Assembly: GCA_905236715.1 (NCBI GenBank)
Contig: CAJOMQ010000005.1
Span: 20,433 to 84,432, forward strand
From: an uncultured Bacilli bacterium
Lineage (GTDB): Bacteria > Bacillota_I > Bacilli_A > RFN20 > CAG-826
Length of the DNA: 64,000 nt
Direction: 5' to 3'
This document shows, piece by piece, positions 46,398 to 54,471 of the stretch. Numbering within the stretch: the first letter of the stretch is position 1; each line of letters starts with the position of its first letter. The translations under genes and the position numbers were made by a program. A model generated the notes under the pieces. It was not told where the DNA came from. It ran no database searches and was given only the letters and a program-made list of their open reading frames with translations.

Positions 46398-47609
46398 ATG
46401 AAGCGATTCATCTTGGCGCATACCGTTTTATTACATATCCTCGATGAAGAAAAATATACTTTTTCCCTCGCTCTTTCTAATGCCTTAAAGCAAGAAAAAA
46501 ATAAAACGATTAATCGTCATGATATCTCCGCTTTAGTGGGTGCCTCTTTAAGACATTATTATGTCTTTAAAGAAAGATTAAATAGGGAATATGGTGAATT
46601 AAATAATGACCGTTTAGCGTATGGCCTTATCGCCATGGCTAATGCCTATTTTGTGAGAATGGTGGATTCGCAAAAAGTGAATGATGAATTTGCCCGTTTG
46701 GGTGAATTAGAAAATCTCAATCAATTTGTCTCATCAATCGCTGTTGATAAATTAATCCCTGAAGATTATGTTCCCGATTCTGTGGAATTTTTATCTTTAC
46801 GTTTTAATACCCCGATGTGGTTAGTGAAGATGTGGAAGAAACATTATGGTGATTCTTTAACTTATCGTTTATTAAAAACTAATTCCAAAACACCAGCGAG
46901 ATTTTATATCGCTCATGAAGATTATGATTTCTCTAATGGTTTTGCTCCCACAAAAGTGGAAGGTGTTTATAAATTAGTGGATAAACAGGTACAAATTGAT
47001 AAAGAAAAATTATATCCCACGGTACCAGGAATTAATTACGCTTTGAATCAAGTGGATCTTGATCCCATCCGTGGCTTAGCGGTTTATAGTGAAGTTTCTC
47101 ATTATCTCATCTATCAATTAGCCACTAAAATTAATAAATTCACCAAATATGATTTCATCGCGGGCAAACCAGTCGCATATTTAGAGACTAAAAGAATCAT
47201 TGAAAACGCCGGTTTTGCTAATATCTCACCCTTTGAAGCCCCCGTCAGTGGCTTAATCACGGTGATGTCGCAACCCGTTCACACTTTTTTTGTTTTACCA
47301 GAAAATTCCCACTTTGCTCTCTTAAGAGAAAGACCAGATTTCTTCTTACGTATCAAACAAGAAGCATTAGATGAAATTATCGCTCATCAATATGAATGTT
47401 TGACGCAAGCTAGTCATTTCGTCGAAGTGGGTGGTCAACTCGTCTATATGATTGACACCATTTCCAATAAAGAAGGACATGGAATTATTGATAAATTTAT
47501 CAAAGAAAATAACAACTTCTCTTTAGTGGATGAAAAGCAATTCTTCCCATGCAATTCTTTTGAAAGTACTTTCTATTACGCAATTTTAAAGAAAGAGGTA
47601 GATGGATGA
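46398..47609 (+). CDS. Degenerate RsmB-like protein (catalytically dead 16S rRNA methyltransferase relative)
   Basis: A 403-residue protein in the exact synteny slot of rsmB (between priA and rlmN). The N-terminal 130 residues have the NusB-like helical domain; SLRFNTPMWLVKMWKKHYG (about 133-151) is typical of RsmB. The methyltransferase core is degenerate. The SAM-binding AAPGGKT motif is absent (LAVYSEVSHYL around 227-236). Motif IV, normally DAPCSG, is EAPVSG (280-285), so that Cys is lost. Motif VI, normally YSTC, reads YMIDTIS (350-356), so the catalytic Cys is lost too. A full open frame and good codon use indicate a functional non-enzymatic protein, perhaps a 16S assembly factor. Confidence 0.8.
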   Translation: MKRFILAHTVLLHILDEEKYTFSLALSNALKQEKNKTINRHDISALVGASLRHYYVFKERLNREYGELNNDRLAYGLIAMANAYFVRMVDSQKVNDEFARLGELENLNQFVSSIAVDKLIPEDYVPDSVEFLSLRFNTPMWLVKMWKKHYGDSLTYRLLKTNSKTPARFYIAHEDYDFSNGFAPTKVEGVYKLVDKQVQIDKEKLYPTVPGINYALNQVDLDPIRGLAVYSEVSHYLIYQLATKINKFTKYDFIAGKPVAYLETKRIIENAGFANISPFEAPVSGLITVMSQPVHTFFVLPENSHFALLRERPDFFLRIKQEALDEIIAHQYECLTQASHFVEVGGQLVYMIDTISNKEGHGIIDKFIKENNNFSLVDEKQFFPCNSFESTFYYAILKKEVDG

Positions 47610-48664
47610 TTAATCTTTACGGTCTCACTTTAGAAAAATTGCAAAACCTCATGTTGATAGAAGGGCAAAAACCTTATCGCGCTATTCAACTATATACTTG
47701 GATATATGAAAAAAGAGTGACCTCTTTCGATGAAATGAGTGATATTTCCGCTTCTTTTCGCGAAGTTTTGAAAGAGAAATATTGTTTAAATTTACCCACG
47801 ATATATCGTAAACAAGTTAGCGCGGATGGCACGGTCAAACTTCTTTTAGAATTAGAAGATGGCATGAAAGTGGAGACTGTTTTAATGCGTTATGATTATG
47901 GCTGTTCAGTCTGTGTTTCTTCCCAAGTTGGTTGCAATATGGCTTGCTCATTTTGTTCTTCTGGCATTTTAGGTAAACAAAGAAATTTAAAACCCGAAGA
48001 AATGGTCGGACAAATCCTCGTGATGAATAATCTTCTTAAAGAAGAAGGCAAAGGAATGCATGTCACCCACGCGGTAGTGATGGGAACTGGTGAACCATTT
48101 GATAATTATGATAATGTGATGGATTTTATCCGCATCATCAACGCACAAAAAGGGCTTGCTATTGGGGCTAGACATATCACTGTCAGCACCTGTGGTCTTA
48201 TCGAAGGCATTCATAAATACGCTCGTGAAGGATTACAGACTAATCTAGCTATTTCCCTCCATGCCCCCAATGATGAATTAAGAAATTCATTAATGAAAAT
48301 CAATAAAGCTTATCCGTTAGAAATCTTGATGTCCGCTATTAAGGACTATGAAAATATCGCTGGTAGAAGAGTAACTTATGAATATTTATTGCTCAGCAAT
48401 ATCAATGACACATTAGAATGTGCCGAACAATTAGTGAATCTCATTAAAGGGACTAATGGCTATGTCAATTTGATTCCCTATAATGAAACAAACAAAAACA
48501 ATTACAAACGTAGCAGTGGTAATCGTGTCCATGCCTTCTTGGATTATCTGACTAAGCATGGAGTAAAAGCCACAATTAGAAAAGAATTTGGTAGCGACAT
48601 TGACGCGGCCTGCGGACAATTAAAAGCGAAAACGGAAGGAGAGGTAATTGATGAAAGAAAATAA
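47606..48664 (+). CDS. rlmN: 23S rRNA/tRNA adenine-C2 methyltransferase RlmN
   Basis: A 352-residue radical-SAM enzyme that methylates A2503 of 23S rRNA and A37 of tRNA. The cluster-binding CNMACSFC lies at about 110-117, preceded by the SSQVGC block. The catalytic Cys pair includes the one in DIDAACGQL near the C-terminus. It overlaps the RsmB-like gene by an ATGA and the PrpC gene by 14 nt. Normal length. Confidence 0.96.
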   Translation: MINLYGLTLEKLQNLMLIEGQKPYRAIQLYTWIYEKRVTSFDEMSDISASFREVLKEKYCLNLPTIYRKQVSADGTVKLLLELEDGMKVETVLMRYDYGCSVCVSSQVGCNMACSFCSSGILGKQRNLKPEEMVGQILVMNNLLKEEGKGMHVTHAVVMGTGEPFDNYDNVMDFIRIINAQKGLAIGARHITVSTCGLIEGIHKYAREGLQTNLAISLHAPNDELRNSLMKINKAYPLEILMSAIKDYENIAGRRVTYEYLLLSNINDTLECAEQLVNLIKGTNGYVNLIPYNETNKNNYKRSSGNRVHAFLDYLTKHGVKATIRKEFGSDIDAACGQLKAKTEGEVIDERK

Positions 48665-49406
48665 ATATCTATCAGGCAGATTTGCCTTTCAAACCGACAT
48701 CGGTTTAGTCCGCATCGCTAACGAGGACCAAGCTTTAGCCAAAGTCAATTCCCGTGGTAATGTTCTCCTCTTGGTGTGTGATGGTATGGGAGGGCAAAAT
48801 AAAGGTGATTACGCTTCTAATTTAGCCAAAAATATCATCAGTGACGCTTTCGACGATAAAAGCCGTTTTTATAATCGTGGGGACGCCATGCACTGGGTTT
48901 TAAAAACCATCAAAAAAGCCAATTCCGAAATCAATAAATTATCATCCACTGACCGTGTTTATGAAGGAATGGGTACCACTTTAACACTAGTGTTAATTGT
49001 CCGTGATTATATGATTTTAGGACAAGTTGGTGATTCTCGTTGCTATACTTCTTATCTCCGTGAATTCAAACAATTAAGCGAAGATCAAACTTATGTGGCC
49101 TATTTATACCGCACTGGTCAAATCAGCAAAGAAGAAATGGCCACGCACCCCAAAAGACATGTCTTAATCAATGCTTTAGGTTCCTATCCAAGCTTAGAAT
49201 TAGATATGCATATTTATCCTTACAAAGGAGAAACATTATTACTTTGTAGTGATGGTTTATATAACAATTTAAATGAAAATGATATCGCTAATGTCGTCAG
49301 AGGCAATGACACCGTCAACCAAAAAGTTTCGGAACTCATCGCTTTAGCTAACGCCAATGGCGGTAGTGATAATATCGCGGTCGTAATATGGGAGGCGGAT
49401 CAATAA
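48651..49406 (+). CDS. prpC: PP2C-type protein phosphatase (PrpC)
   Basis: A 251-residue metal-dependent Ser/Thr phosphatase, the partner of PrkC. Motifs: NEDQALAK with the first Asp, LVCDGMGGQNKGDYAS (metal-binding DGMGG), GMGTTLTLVLI, GDSRCY and CSDGLYNNL, and GGSDNIAVVIW at the end. The ATG at 48651 is preferred over TTG 48648 because of the GGAGAGG site. The stop overlaps the prkC ATG (TAATG). Confidence 0.94.
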   Translation: MKENKYLSGRFAFQTDIGLVRIANEDQALAKVNSRGNVLLLVCDGMGGQNKGDYASNLAKNIISDAFDDKSRFYNRGDAMHWVLKTIKKANSEINKLSSTDRVYEGMGTTLTLVLIVRDYMILGQVGDSRCYTSYLREFKQLSEDQTYVAYLYRTGQISKEEMATHPKRHVLINALGSYPSLELDMHIYPYKGETLLLCSDGLYNNLNENDIANVVRGNDTVNQKVSELIALANANGGSDNIAVVIWEADQ

Positions 49407-50290
49407 TGCCAGTGAAAATCGGTTCATTAATTGACGGCCGTTATCGGATTACGGCGCGTATTGGTCATGGTGGTATGGCGGAAGTTTATGAGGCTAATGA
49501 CGTCATCAATAAACGAACAGTTGCCATCAAACTCATCCGTGATGATGTGATGGAAAATCCCATCAATTTGCAGCGTTTTGAAAATGAAGCAACCATCGCG
49601 GCTTCTTTAAACCACCCCAATATTGTCAAAGTTTACAACCATGGTACCGTTGATGGTGCCCCTTATATCGCTAACGAATTTATCAAAGGGCAAAACTTAA
49701 AAGAAATGCTCGATTTCCGTAGCTTTTTACCCTTACAAGAAGCCCTTTCTTATCTCATTCAATTAGCAAGCGCTTTATATTACGCTCATCAACATTCCAT
49801 CATTCATCGCGATGTCAAACCCGACAATATTTACGTCATGAGTGATGGCACGATTAAATTAGGTGATTTTGGTATTGCGCAAATGGATAGCAATATCACC
49901 AAAACTGTTGACACCAAAGAAATCGTTGGGTCTGTCCATTATTTAGCGCCAGAAATTACCCGTGGCCATCCCGCGAGTGCCCAATCTGATATATATGCCG
50001 CTGGTATTACTTTCTTCGAATTATTAACGGGGCATGTTCCATATAATAAGCCAACCGCAGTGGAAATCGCTATCGCCCATGTTAATGAAAAATTCCCGAG
50101 CATTAAAAAATATTTGCCTAATTGTCCCAAAGAAGTCGAAAAAATTATCGCTAAATGCGTGAAGAAAAATCCCAAAGAAAGATATTCTAGCGCTAAAGAA
50201 TTACACGATGATTTAGTGGAATTAAAAAATCATCCGGAATTATTAAAAGAAAAGAAATCACTCTTTTCCCGTATTTTTGGTTTTAAATAA
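49406..50290 (+). CDS. prkC: Ser/Thr protein kinase PrkC, kinase domain only
   Basis: A 294-residue Hanks-type kinase. Gly loop IGHGGMAEVYEA, ATP-binding Lys in VAIKLIRDD, HRDVKPDN catalytic loop, DFGIAQ and LAPEIT are all present, so it should be active. It ends shortly after the kinase domain (LFSRIFGFK) and has no transmembrane helix or PASTA repeats, unlike Bacillus PrkC. It therefore cannot sense extracellular peptidoglycan fragments directly. Start ATG 49406 has GGAGG upstream and overlaps the PrpC stop. TAATG links it to rsgA. Confidence 0.95.
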   Translation: MPVKIGSLIDGRYRITARIGHGGMAEVYEANDVINKRTVAIKLIRDDVMENPINLQRFENEATIAASLNHPNIVKVYNHGTVDGAPYIANEFIKGQNLKEMLDFRSFLPLQEALSYLIQLASALYYAHQHSIIHRDVKPDNIYVMSDGTIKLGDFGIAQMDSNITKTVDTKEIVGSVHYLAPEITRGHPASAQSDIYAAGITFFELLTGHVPYNKPTAVEIAIAHVNEKFPSIKKYLPNCPKEVEKIIAKCVKKNPKERYSSAKELHDDLVELKNHPELLKEKKSLFSRIFGFK

Positions 50291-51153
50291 TGGAAGGTCG
50301 TATTGTTTCGATATCTTGTGGAACTTATTCCATTCTCGCTAATGGGGTGATTTATAAAGCTCCAGCGCGTGGTCTATTTCGCATGTTAAAAGTGAAACCA
50401 CTCGTGGGTGATAAAGTCCAATTTGATGAAAATAATCTCCTTTTAACAGAAGTTTTTCCCCGTACTACATTTTTAAAAAGACCACCGATTGCTAATATTG
50501 ATCAAATGTTTATCGTCTCTTCCCTTGTGGAACCAGAATTTTCTTATTTATTAGTTTTTAAATATTTGGCTTATGCCAATATGAATGGAATTAATGCCAA
50601 AATAATTTTGACCAAAAAAGATAAATTCCATGACCAAGAAAAATTAAAAGAGATTTTTGATACTTTCCAAACATTAGGCATCGATATTTACGCTGCTGAT
50701 AATAAGAGAGGCGATGGTATTGAACAAATTAAGCCCTTATTTGCGGACCATATTTCATGTTTTATTGGTCAAACCGGTGTCGGGAAGTCATCTTTAGCGA
50801 ATGCTATTGACCCCGAATTCTCGCGCATGGTGGGGGAATATTCTTATGCTTTAGGAAGAGGCAAACACGAAACCAAAGAAGTCATTCTTTTACCATATCA
50901 AGGGGGCTATATTGCCGATACTCCAGGGTTTTCTTCCCTCGATTTAGAACTATATAAAGAAGATTTAGCTATTTATTTCCCAGGTTTTTATAATTTGCAC
51001 ACTGATTGTTATTTTTCTAATTGCCTACATCTCAGCGAAGATAAATGCGCCGTGAAAAAAGCCATTGCCGAAAAGCAAATCCCCGAGATTGCATATGAAT
51101 GTTATAAAAAATTATCTAGTGATATGATATATAAAGCAAAGAGGTATCAATGA
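50290..51153 (+). CDS. rsgA: Ribosome small subunit-dependent GTPase RsgA
   Basis: A 287-residue circularly permuted GTPase that matures the 30S subunit. OB-fold N-terminus, then LTKKDKF (G4), a P-loop GQTGVGKSSL (G1, about residue 160), DTPGFSSLDL (G3). The zinc site at the C-terminus is CYFSNCLHLSEDKC. It starts on the last base of the prkC stop. Confidence 0.94.
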   Translation: MEGRIVSISCGTYSILANGVIYKAPARGLFRMLKVKPLVGDKVQFDENNLLLTEVFPRTTFLKRPPIANIDQMFIVSSLVEPEFSYLLVFKYLAYANMNGINAKIILTKKDKFHDQEKLKEIFDTFQTLGIDIYAADNKRGDGIEQIKPLFADHISCFIGQTGVGKSSLANAIDPEFSRMVGEYSYALGRGKHETKEVILLPYQGGYIADTPGFSSLDLELYKEDLAIYFPGFYNLHTDCYFSNCLHLSEDKCAVKKAIAEKQIPEIAYECYKKLSSDMIYKAKRYQ

Positions 51154-51812
51154 TGAAAAAGATTTTAGTTGCTCCTTCTATCTTAGCCGCTGATTTTAAT
51201 AAATTAGCCGAAGAAATCCAATTAGTGGAATCTTCCGGTGCGGATTCCTTGCATTTTGATGTGATGGATGGTCATTTCGTCAATAATATCTCCTTTGGTG
51301 TCCCCGTTTTAAAAAGTATTAAAGGCACTCATCATATGGTCAATGATGTCCATATTATGATTTCTGAACCCCATAAATATGCGGAAAAATTTATCCAAGC
51401 AGGCGCGGATATTTTAACCTTCCATTACGAAGCGTGCCAAGATGATCATGAAGTACACGAAATCATCCATTTGATTCATCAATTAGGGGCTCGTGCTGGT
51501 CTATCAATTAAGCCGAATACTGATGTTAAAGTAGTGGAACCATTTATAAATCATCTTGATTTAGTTTTGGTGATGTCTGTGGAGCCTGGCTTTGGTGGTC
51601 AAGAATTCATGACTTCCGCCCTAGATAAAATTTCCTATTTAAGAAATATCATCGATGAAAGAAAACTCAATTGCTTCATTGAAGTTGATGGTGGAATCAA
51701 TAATGAAACCGCTACATTATGTAAAAAAGCGGGCGTAGATATTTTAGTGGCGGGTTCTTATTTATTCGGCCACGAAGATATCAAAGAAAGAATTAATTTA
51801 TTAAAGGAATAA
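51150..51812 (+). CDS. rpe: Ribulose-phosphate 3-epimerase
   Basis: A 220-residue TIM barrel enzyme interconverting ribulose-5-phosphate and xylulose-5-phosphate. VAPSILAADF at the start, HFDVMDGHFV with metal-binding His/Asp, VMSVEPGFGGQ and EVDGGINNETA are diagnostic. The start overlaps the rsgA TGA by an ATGA; ATG 51153 is the alternative. Confidence 0.95.
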   Translation: MMKKILVAPSILAADFNKLAEEIQLVESSGADSLHFDVMDGHFVNNISFGVPVLKSIKGTHHMVNDVHIMISEPHKYAEKFIQAGADILTFHYEACQDDHEVHEIIHLIHQLGARAGLSIKPNTDVKVVEPFINHLDLVLVMSVEPGFGGQEFMTSALDKISYLRNIIDERKLNCFIEVDGGINNETATLCKKAGVDILVAGSYLFGHEDIKERINLLKE

Positions 51813-51815
51813 AAG

Positions 51816-52484
51816 ATGTATTTTGGTTTATCTCTCGGTTTAATGGCGGGATCTATCTTATTCTTTTTTGCTTTTTTTCTTTCTGGCCAATTAACTTATA
51901 AAAAGAAATTTTCCTTAACATATGATATTCGCAATACTTTTCCTTACGAAATCAATTATCAAACGAAATTTTTAGATAATATTTTGGTAAATTCCTTTCT
52001 GATATTTGCGATTGCTTTATCGCTTGGCTATTTCATCTTTTTTAATATTGGTAATCTTTCTGGCATCAATATTGTCATTGTGATCGCTGGCTGCGCTTTA
52101 AGCGTTTGTGTCTTTTTCCTCTTCTTCGCGGATTTAAAATATCTTCGTTTTCATCTCTTTTTAATGATATTTGTGGGTATTTTAGCTTTTGCCCTTCCCG
52201 CTTCCATTGCTATTTCCGCCTTTGGCCAATTCCAAGCTGATAATAAAAATATTTTCGCTTTAGTGATGACTATTATCTCTGCAATTTTCGCTTTATTTAT
52301 CTTTGGTGTGATGATGAATCCAAAATTGAATTTCAAATTGGAGATGAAAAAGCAAGTTACTCCTGATGGTAAAGAAGTCTTAGTGAGACCAAAATATTTC
52401 GTTTTAGCGTTTAGCGAATGGATCTTTATTTTCTCTTTATTTGTTTCTCAAATACTATTATTGATTATTAATCTACCTTTATAA
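51816..52484 (+). CDS. Six-helix membrane protein of unknown function
   Basis: A 222-residue protein with about six hydrophobic segments (residues 3-25, 50-72, 78-100, 108-130, 140-165, 195-220), a charged loop at 26-45 and KMEMKKQVTPDGKEVL-like loop near 175. No family is recognised. It sits where the thiN gene is in Bacillus, 3 nt after rpe, and ends just before a bidirectional terminator. Confidence 0.6.
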   Translation: MYFGLSLGLMAGSILFFFAFFLSGQLTYKKKFSLTYDIRNTFPYEINYQTKFLDNILVNSFLIFAIALSLGYFIFFNIGNLSGINIVIVIAGCALSVCVFFLFFADLKYLRFHLFLMIFVGILAFALPASIAISAFGQFQADNKNIFALVMTIISAIFALFIFGVMMNPKLNFKLEMKKQVTPDGKEVLVRPKYFVLAFSEWIFIFSLFVSQILLLIINLPL

Positions 52485-52494
52485 GGTAAGAAAA

Positions 52495-52521
52495 AAACTC
52501 CGCGTCGGAGTTTCTTTTTTT
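52495..52521. terminator. Bidirectional intrinsic terminator
   Basis: The stem AAACTCCG (52495-52502) with CGGAGTTT (52506-52513) is followed by CTTTTTTT on plus and TTTTTTT on minus. It separates the rpe-side operon from rpmB. Confidence 0.9.
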
Positions 52522-52533
52522 ATCCAGATTTGT

Positions 52534-52728
52534 CTATCTCTCTTTATATTCTTTATTGAGACTGCGATAGGCGCGGGCGGACATACGAACACGCATTGGT
52601 TTGCCATCAACCATGACCACTTTGGTTTGTAAGTTGGTGTTCCATCTACGGCGTGTAGCGCGCAAAGAGTGAGAACGGTTGTTACCACTCATTGGTCCTT
52701 TTCCTGTTACTGGACATACTCTTGACAT
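52534..52728 (-). CDS. rpmB: 50S ribosomal protein L28
   Basis: A 64-residue basic protein of the large subunit. MSRVCPVTGKGPMSGNN with the Cys near residue 5, then RRWNTNLQ are the family signatures. The ATG at 52728 has GGAGG about 8 nt upstream. It reads opposite to the rpe cluster, as rpmB does in Bacillus. Confidence 0.97.
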   Translation of the reverse strand: MSRVCPVTGKGPMSGNNRSHSLRATRRRWNTNLQTKVVMVDGKPMRVRMSARAYRSLNKEYKER

Positions 52729-52798
52729 ATCGTAGCCCTCCTAATTCGTTCCGTGCAATAATACCACAACCAGATTAATAAATGCAACATTGATTTAA

Positions 52799-53248
52799 TC
52801 AAAGTTTGACATTTGGATAAGTTCGTATGAATTCTTCTTTGCTGATCCGGTTCTTACTATTAGCAAGCATTGTCTTATATAAAAGACCTTTGCGATCAAA
52901 TGTGAGATAACGAGCATGCCCCTTATTAGTGTAGAAGTGAATGACCTTTTTCTTCATTGATTTTTCTTCATCGATATAAATAATATCCGCGTAAGAATAA
53001 ACGGTCTTTTTCCGATATTTCGTCACTTCGACATATTTCTTGTTCACCTCATAATAAATGCTTAATGGAGTGAGAATAGATAAGATAATTCCACTTACCA
53101 GCCACATGGCGATAATAAACCACTGGCGCCAATCCCATGGCCAACGTAAAAATAATGACATGAACATTAAAAAAATTAACCCTCCTACGAATAAAATGGA
53201 GAAGATAATCATGAGCATTGTTTTACCGATTAGGGGGTAGACTTTCAT
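52799..53248 (-). CDS. Two-helix membrane protein with PH-like domain
   Basis: A 149-residue protein from ATG 53248 (MKVYPLIGK). This start is chosen because TTGTTA-16-TATACT ends 7 nt before it, a leaderless promoter; the longer GTG frame starting at 53302 would run upstream of this promoter. Two hydrophobic helices lie at about 8-32 and 42-62. A beta-rich soluble domain follows (YVEVTKYRKKTVYSYADI, then MKKKVIHFYTNKG, LTFDRKG), resembling small YcxB-like PH-domain proteins. Function unknown. Confidence 0.7.
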   Translation of the reverse strand: MKVYPLIGKTMLMIIFSILFVGGLIFLMFMSLFLRWPWDWRQWFIIAMWLVSGIILSILTPLSIYYEVNKKYVEVTKYRKKTVYSYADIIYIDEEKSMKKKVIHFYTNKGHARYLTFDRKGLLYKTMLANSKNRISKEEFIRTYPNVKL

Positions 53249-53255
53249 ATTCATA

Positions 53256-53283
53256 AGTATAAAGTTTTTCGCCGAAATAACAA
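53256..53283 (-). promoter_or_regulatory. Promoter of the PH-like membrane gene (leaderless)
   Basis: Minus strand: -35 TTGTTA (53283-53278), 16-bp spacer, -10 TATACT (53261-53256), ATG 7 nt later at 53248. Confidence 0.6.
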
Positions 53284-53297
53284 ATTGTTTCTGTCCT

Positions 53298-53330
53298 TCC
53301 ACGCGTGCGTGATATAATATGACACGTGGA
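53298..53330 (+). promoter_or_regulatory. glgC promoter region with inverted repeat
   Basis: A perfect TATAAT (53313-53318) precedes the glgC transcript. TCCACG (53298-53303) and CGTGGA (53325-53330) form an inverted repeat around it and could be an operator. The right arm overlaps the Shine-Dalgarno site GTGGAGG. No good -35 is seen. Confidence 0.45.
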
Positions 53331-53340
53331 GGAATATTCT

Positions 53341-54471
53341 ATGAACGAAAAAGTGGTGGCGATGATACTTGCTGGCGGCAAAGGCACACGTCTATTTGCT
53401 TTGACCAAAAAGACCGCTAAACCGGCTGTGAGTTTTGCTGCTAAATATCGCATAATTGATTTCCCTCTTAGCAATTGTGCTAATAGTGGGATTAACACTG
53501 TTGGTGTATTAACACAATATGAATCAACAGAATTAGATAGTTATATTGGTAATGGAGAAAAATGGGGATTAAATGGTGTCCACTCTTTAATGACCTCTTT
53601 AGCGCCACACCAAACGGAAGAAGGCGCTAACTGGTATAAAGGAACCGCTGATGCCATCACCCAAAATATCGACTTTTTAGATAAAGCCGATCCCGATTAT
53701 GTGATTATCCTTTCTGGTGACCACATATATAAAACTCGTTATAACGAAATGATTGAAATTCATAAAAAGACCGGCGCTGATGCGACTATTTCCGTGATTG
53801 AAGTAGACCCCAAAGAAGCCTCGCGTTTTGGCATTATGGCCGTTGATCAAAAAGACCGCATTGTGGAATTCCAAGAAAAACCCAAAAATCCCAAGAGCAA
53901 TTTAGCTTCGATGGGTGTTTATTGTTTTACTTGGAAAACATTAAGAAGATATCTTAAAGAAGACGCTAAAAACGAAAATAGTGACCATGATTTTGGTAAA
54001 AACATCATCCCCAATATGTTAGCGGATGGTAAAAAAATGCAAGCCTACCGCTTTAAAGGATATTGGAGAGATGTCGGTACTTTAGCGTCTTTACACGAAG
54101 CCAACATGGATATCGCCTTAGGAAAGAAAGAATTAAATCTTTACGATGTTGATAATTCCACGCGTATTTATACCGAAGATAGTTATTCCCTTCCCCAATA
54201 TATCGGCCAAAATGGTGATGTCAAACGTTCTATTGCCAATCAAGGCGCGATTATTTTAGGTTCTATCGATAGCTGCGTTGTTTCTAACGAAGCTGTTGTC
54301 GAAGAAGGCGCAATATGCACACGTTGTGTTATCATGCAAGGCGCTCGCGTGAAGAAAGGCGCCCAAGTGCATAACGCGATTATTGCTCCCGACGCCATCG
54401 TAGAAGAAAACGAAAAAGTGAATTTAGGTAGTGATGAAATCGTTTTGATTTCTAAAGGAGGCAAAAAATAA
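53341..54471 (+). CDS. glgC: Glucose-1-phosphate adenylyltransferase
   Basis: Makes ADP-glucose from glucose-1-phosphate and ATP, the first committed step of glycogen synthesis. 376 residues from ATG 53341 with GGAGG upstream. The nucleotidyltransferase motif AMILAGGKGTRLFALT is at about 7-22, followed by PAVSFAAKYRIIDFPLSN. GDHIYK and EFQEKPKNPKS are substrate-binding blocks. The C-terminal half is a left-handed beta helix. The pair with glgD forms the heteromeric Gram-positive enzyme. Stop overlaps glgD. Confidence 0.95.
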   Translation: MNEKVVAMILAGGKGTRLFALTKKTAKPAVSFAAKYRIIDFPLSNCANSGINTVGVLTQYESTELDSYIGNGEKWGLNGVHSLMTSLAPHQTEEGANWYKGTADAITQNIDFLDKADPDYVIILSGDHIYKTRYNEMIEIHKKTGADATISVIEVDPKEASRFGIMAVDQKDRIVEFQEKPKNPKSNLASMGVYCFTWKTLRRYLKEDAKNENSDHDFGKNIIPNMLADGKKMQAYRFKGYWRDVGTLASLHEANMDIALGKKELNLYDVDNSTRIYTEDSYSLPQYIGQNGDVKRSIANQGAIILGSIDSCVVSNEAVVEEGAICTRCVIMQGARVKKGAQVHNAIIAPDAIVEENEKVNLGSDEIVLISKGGKK

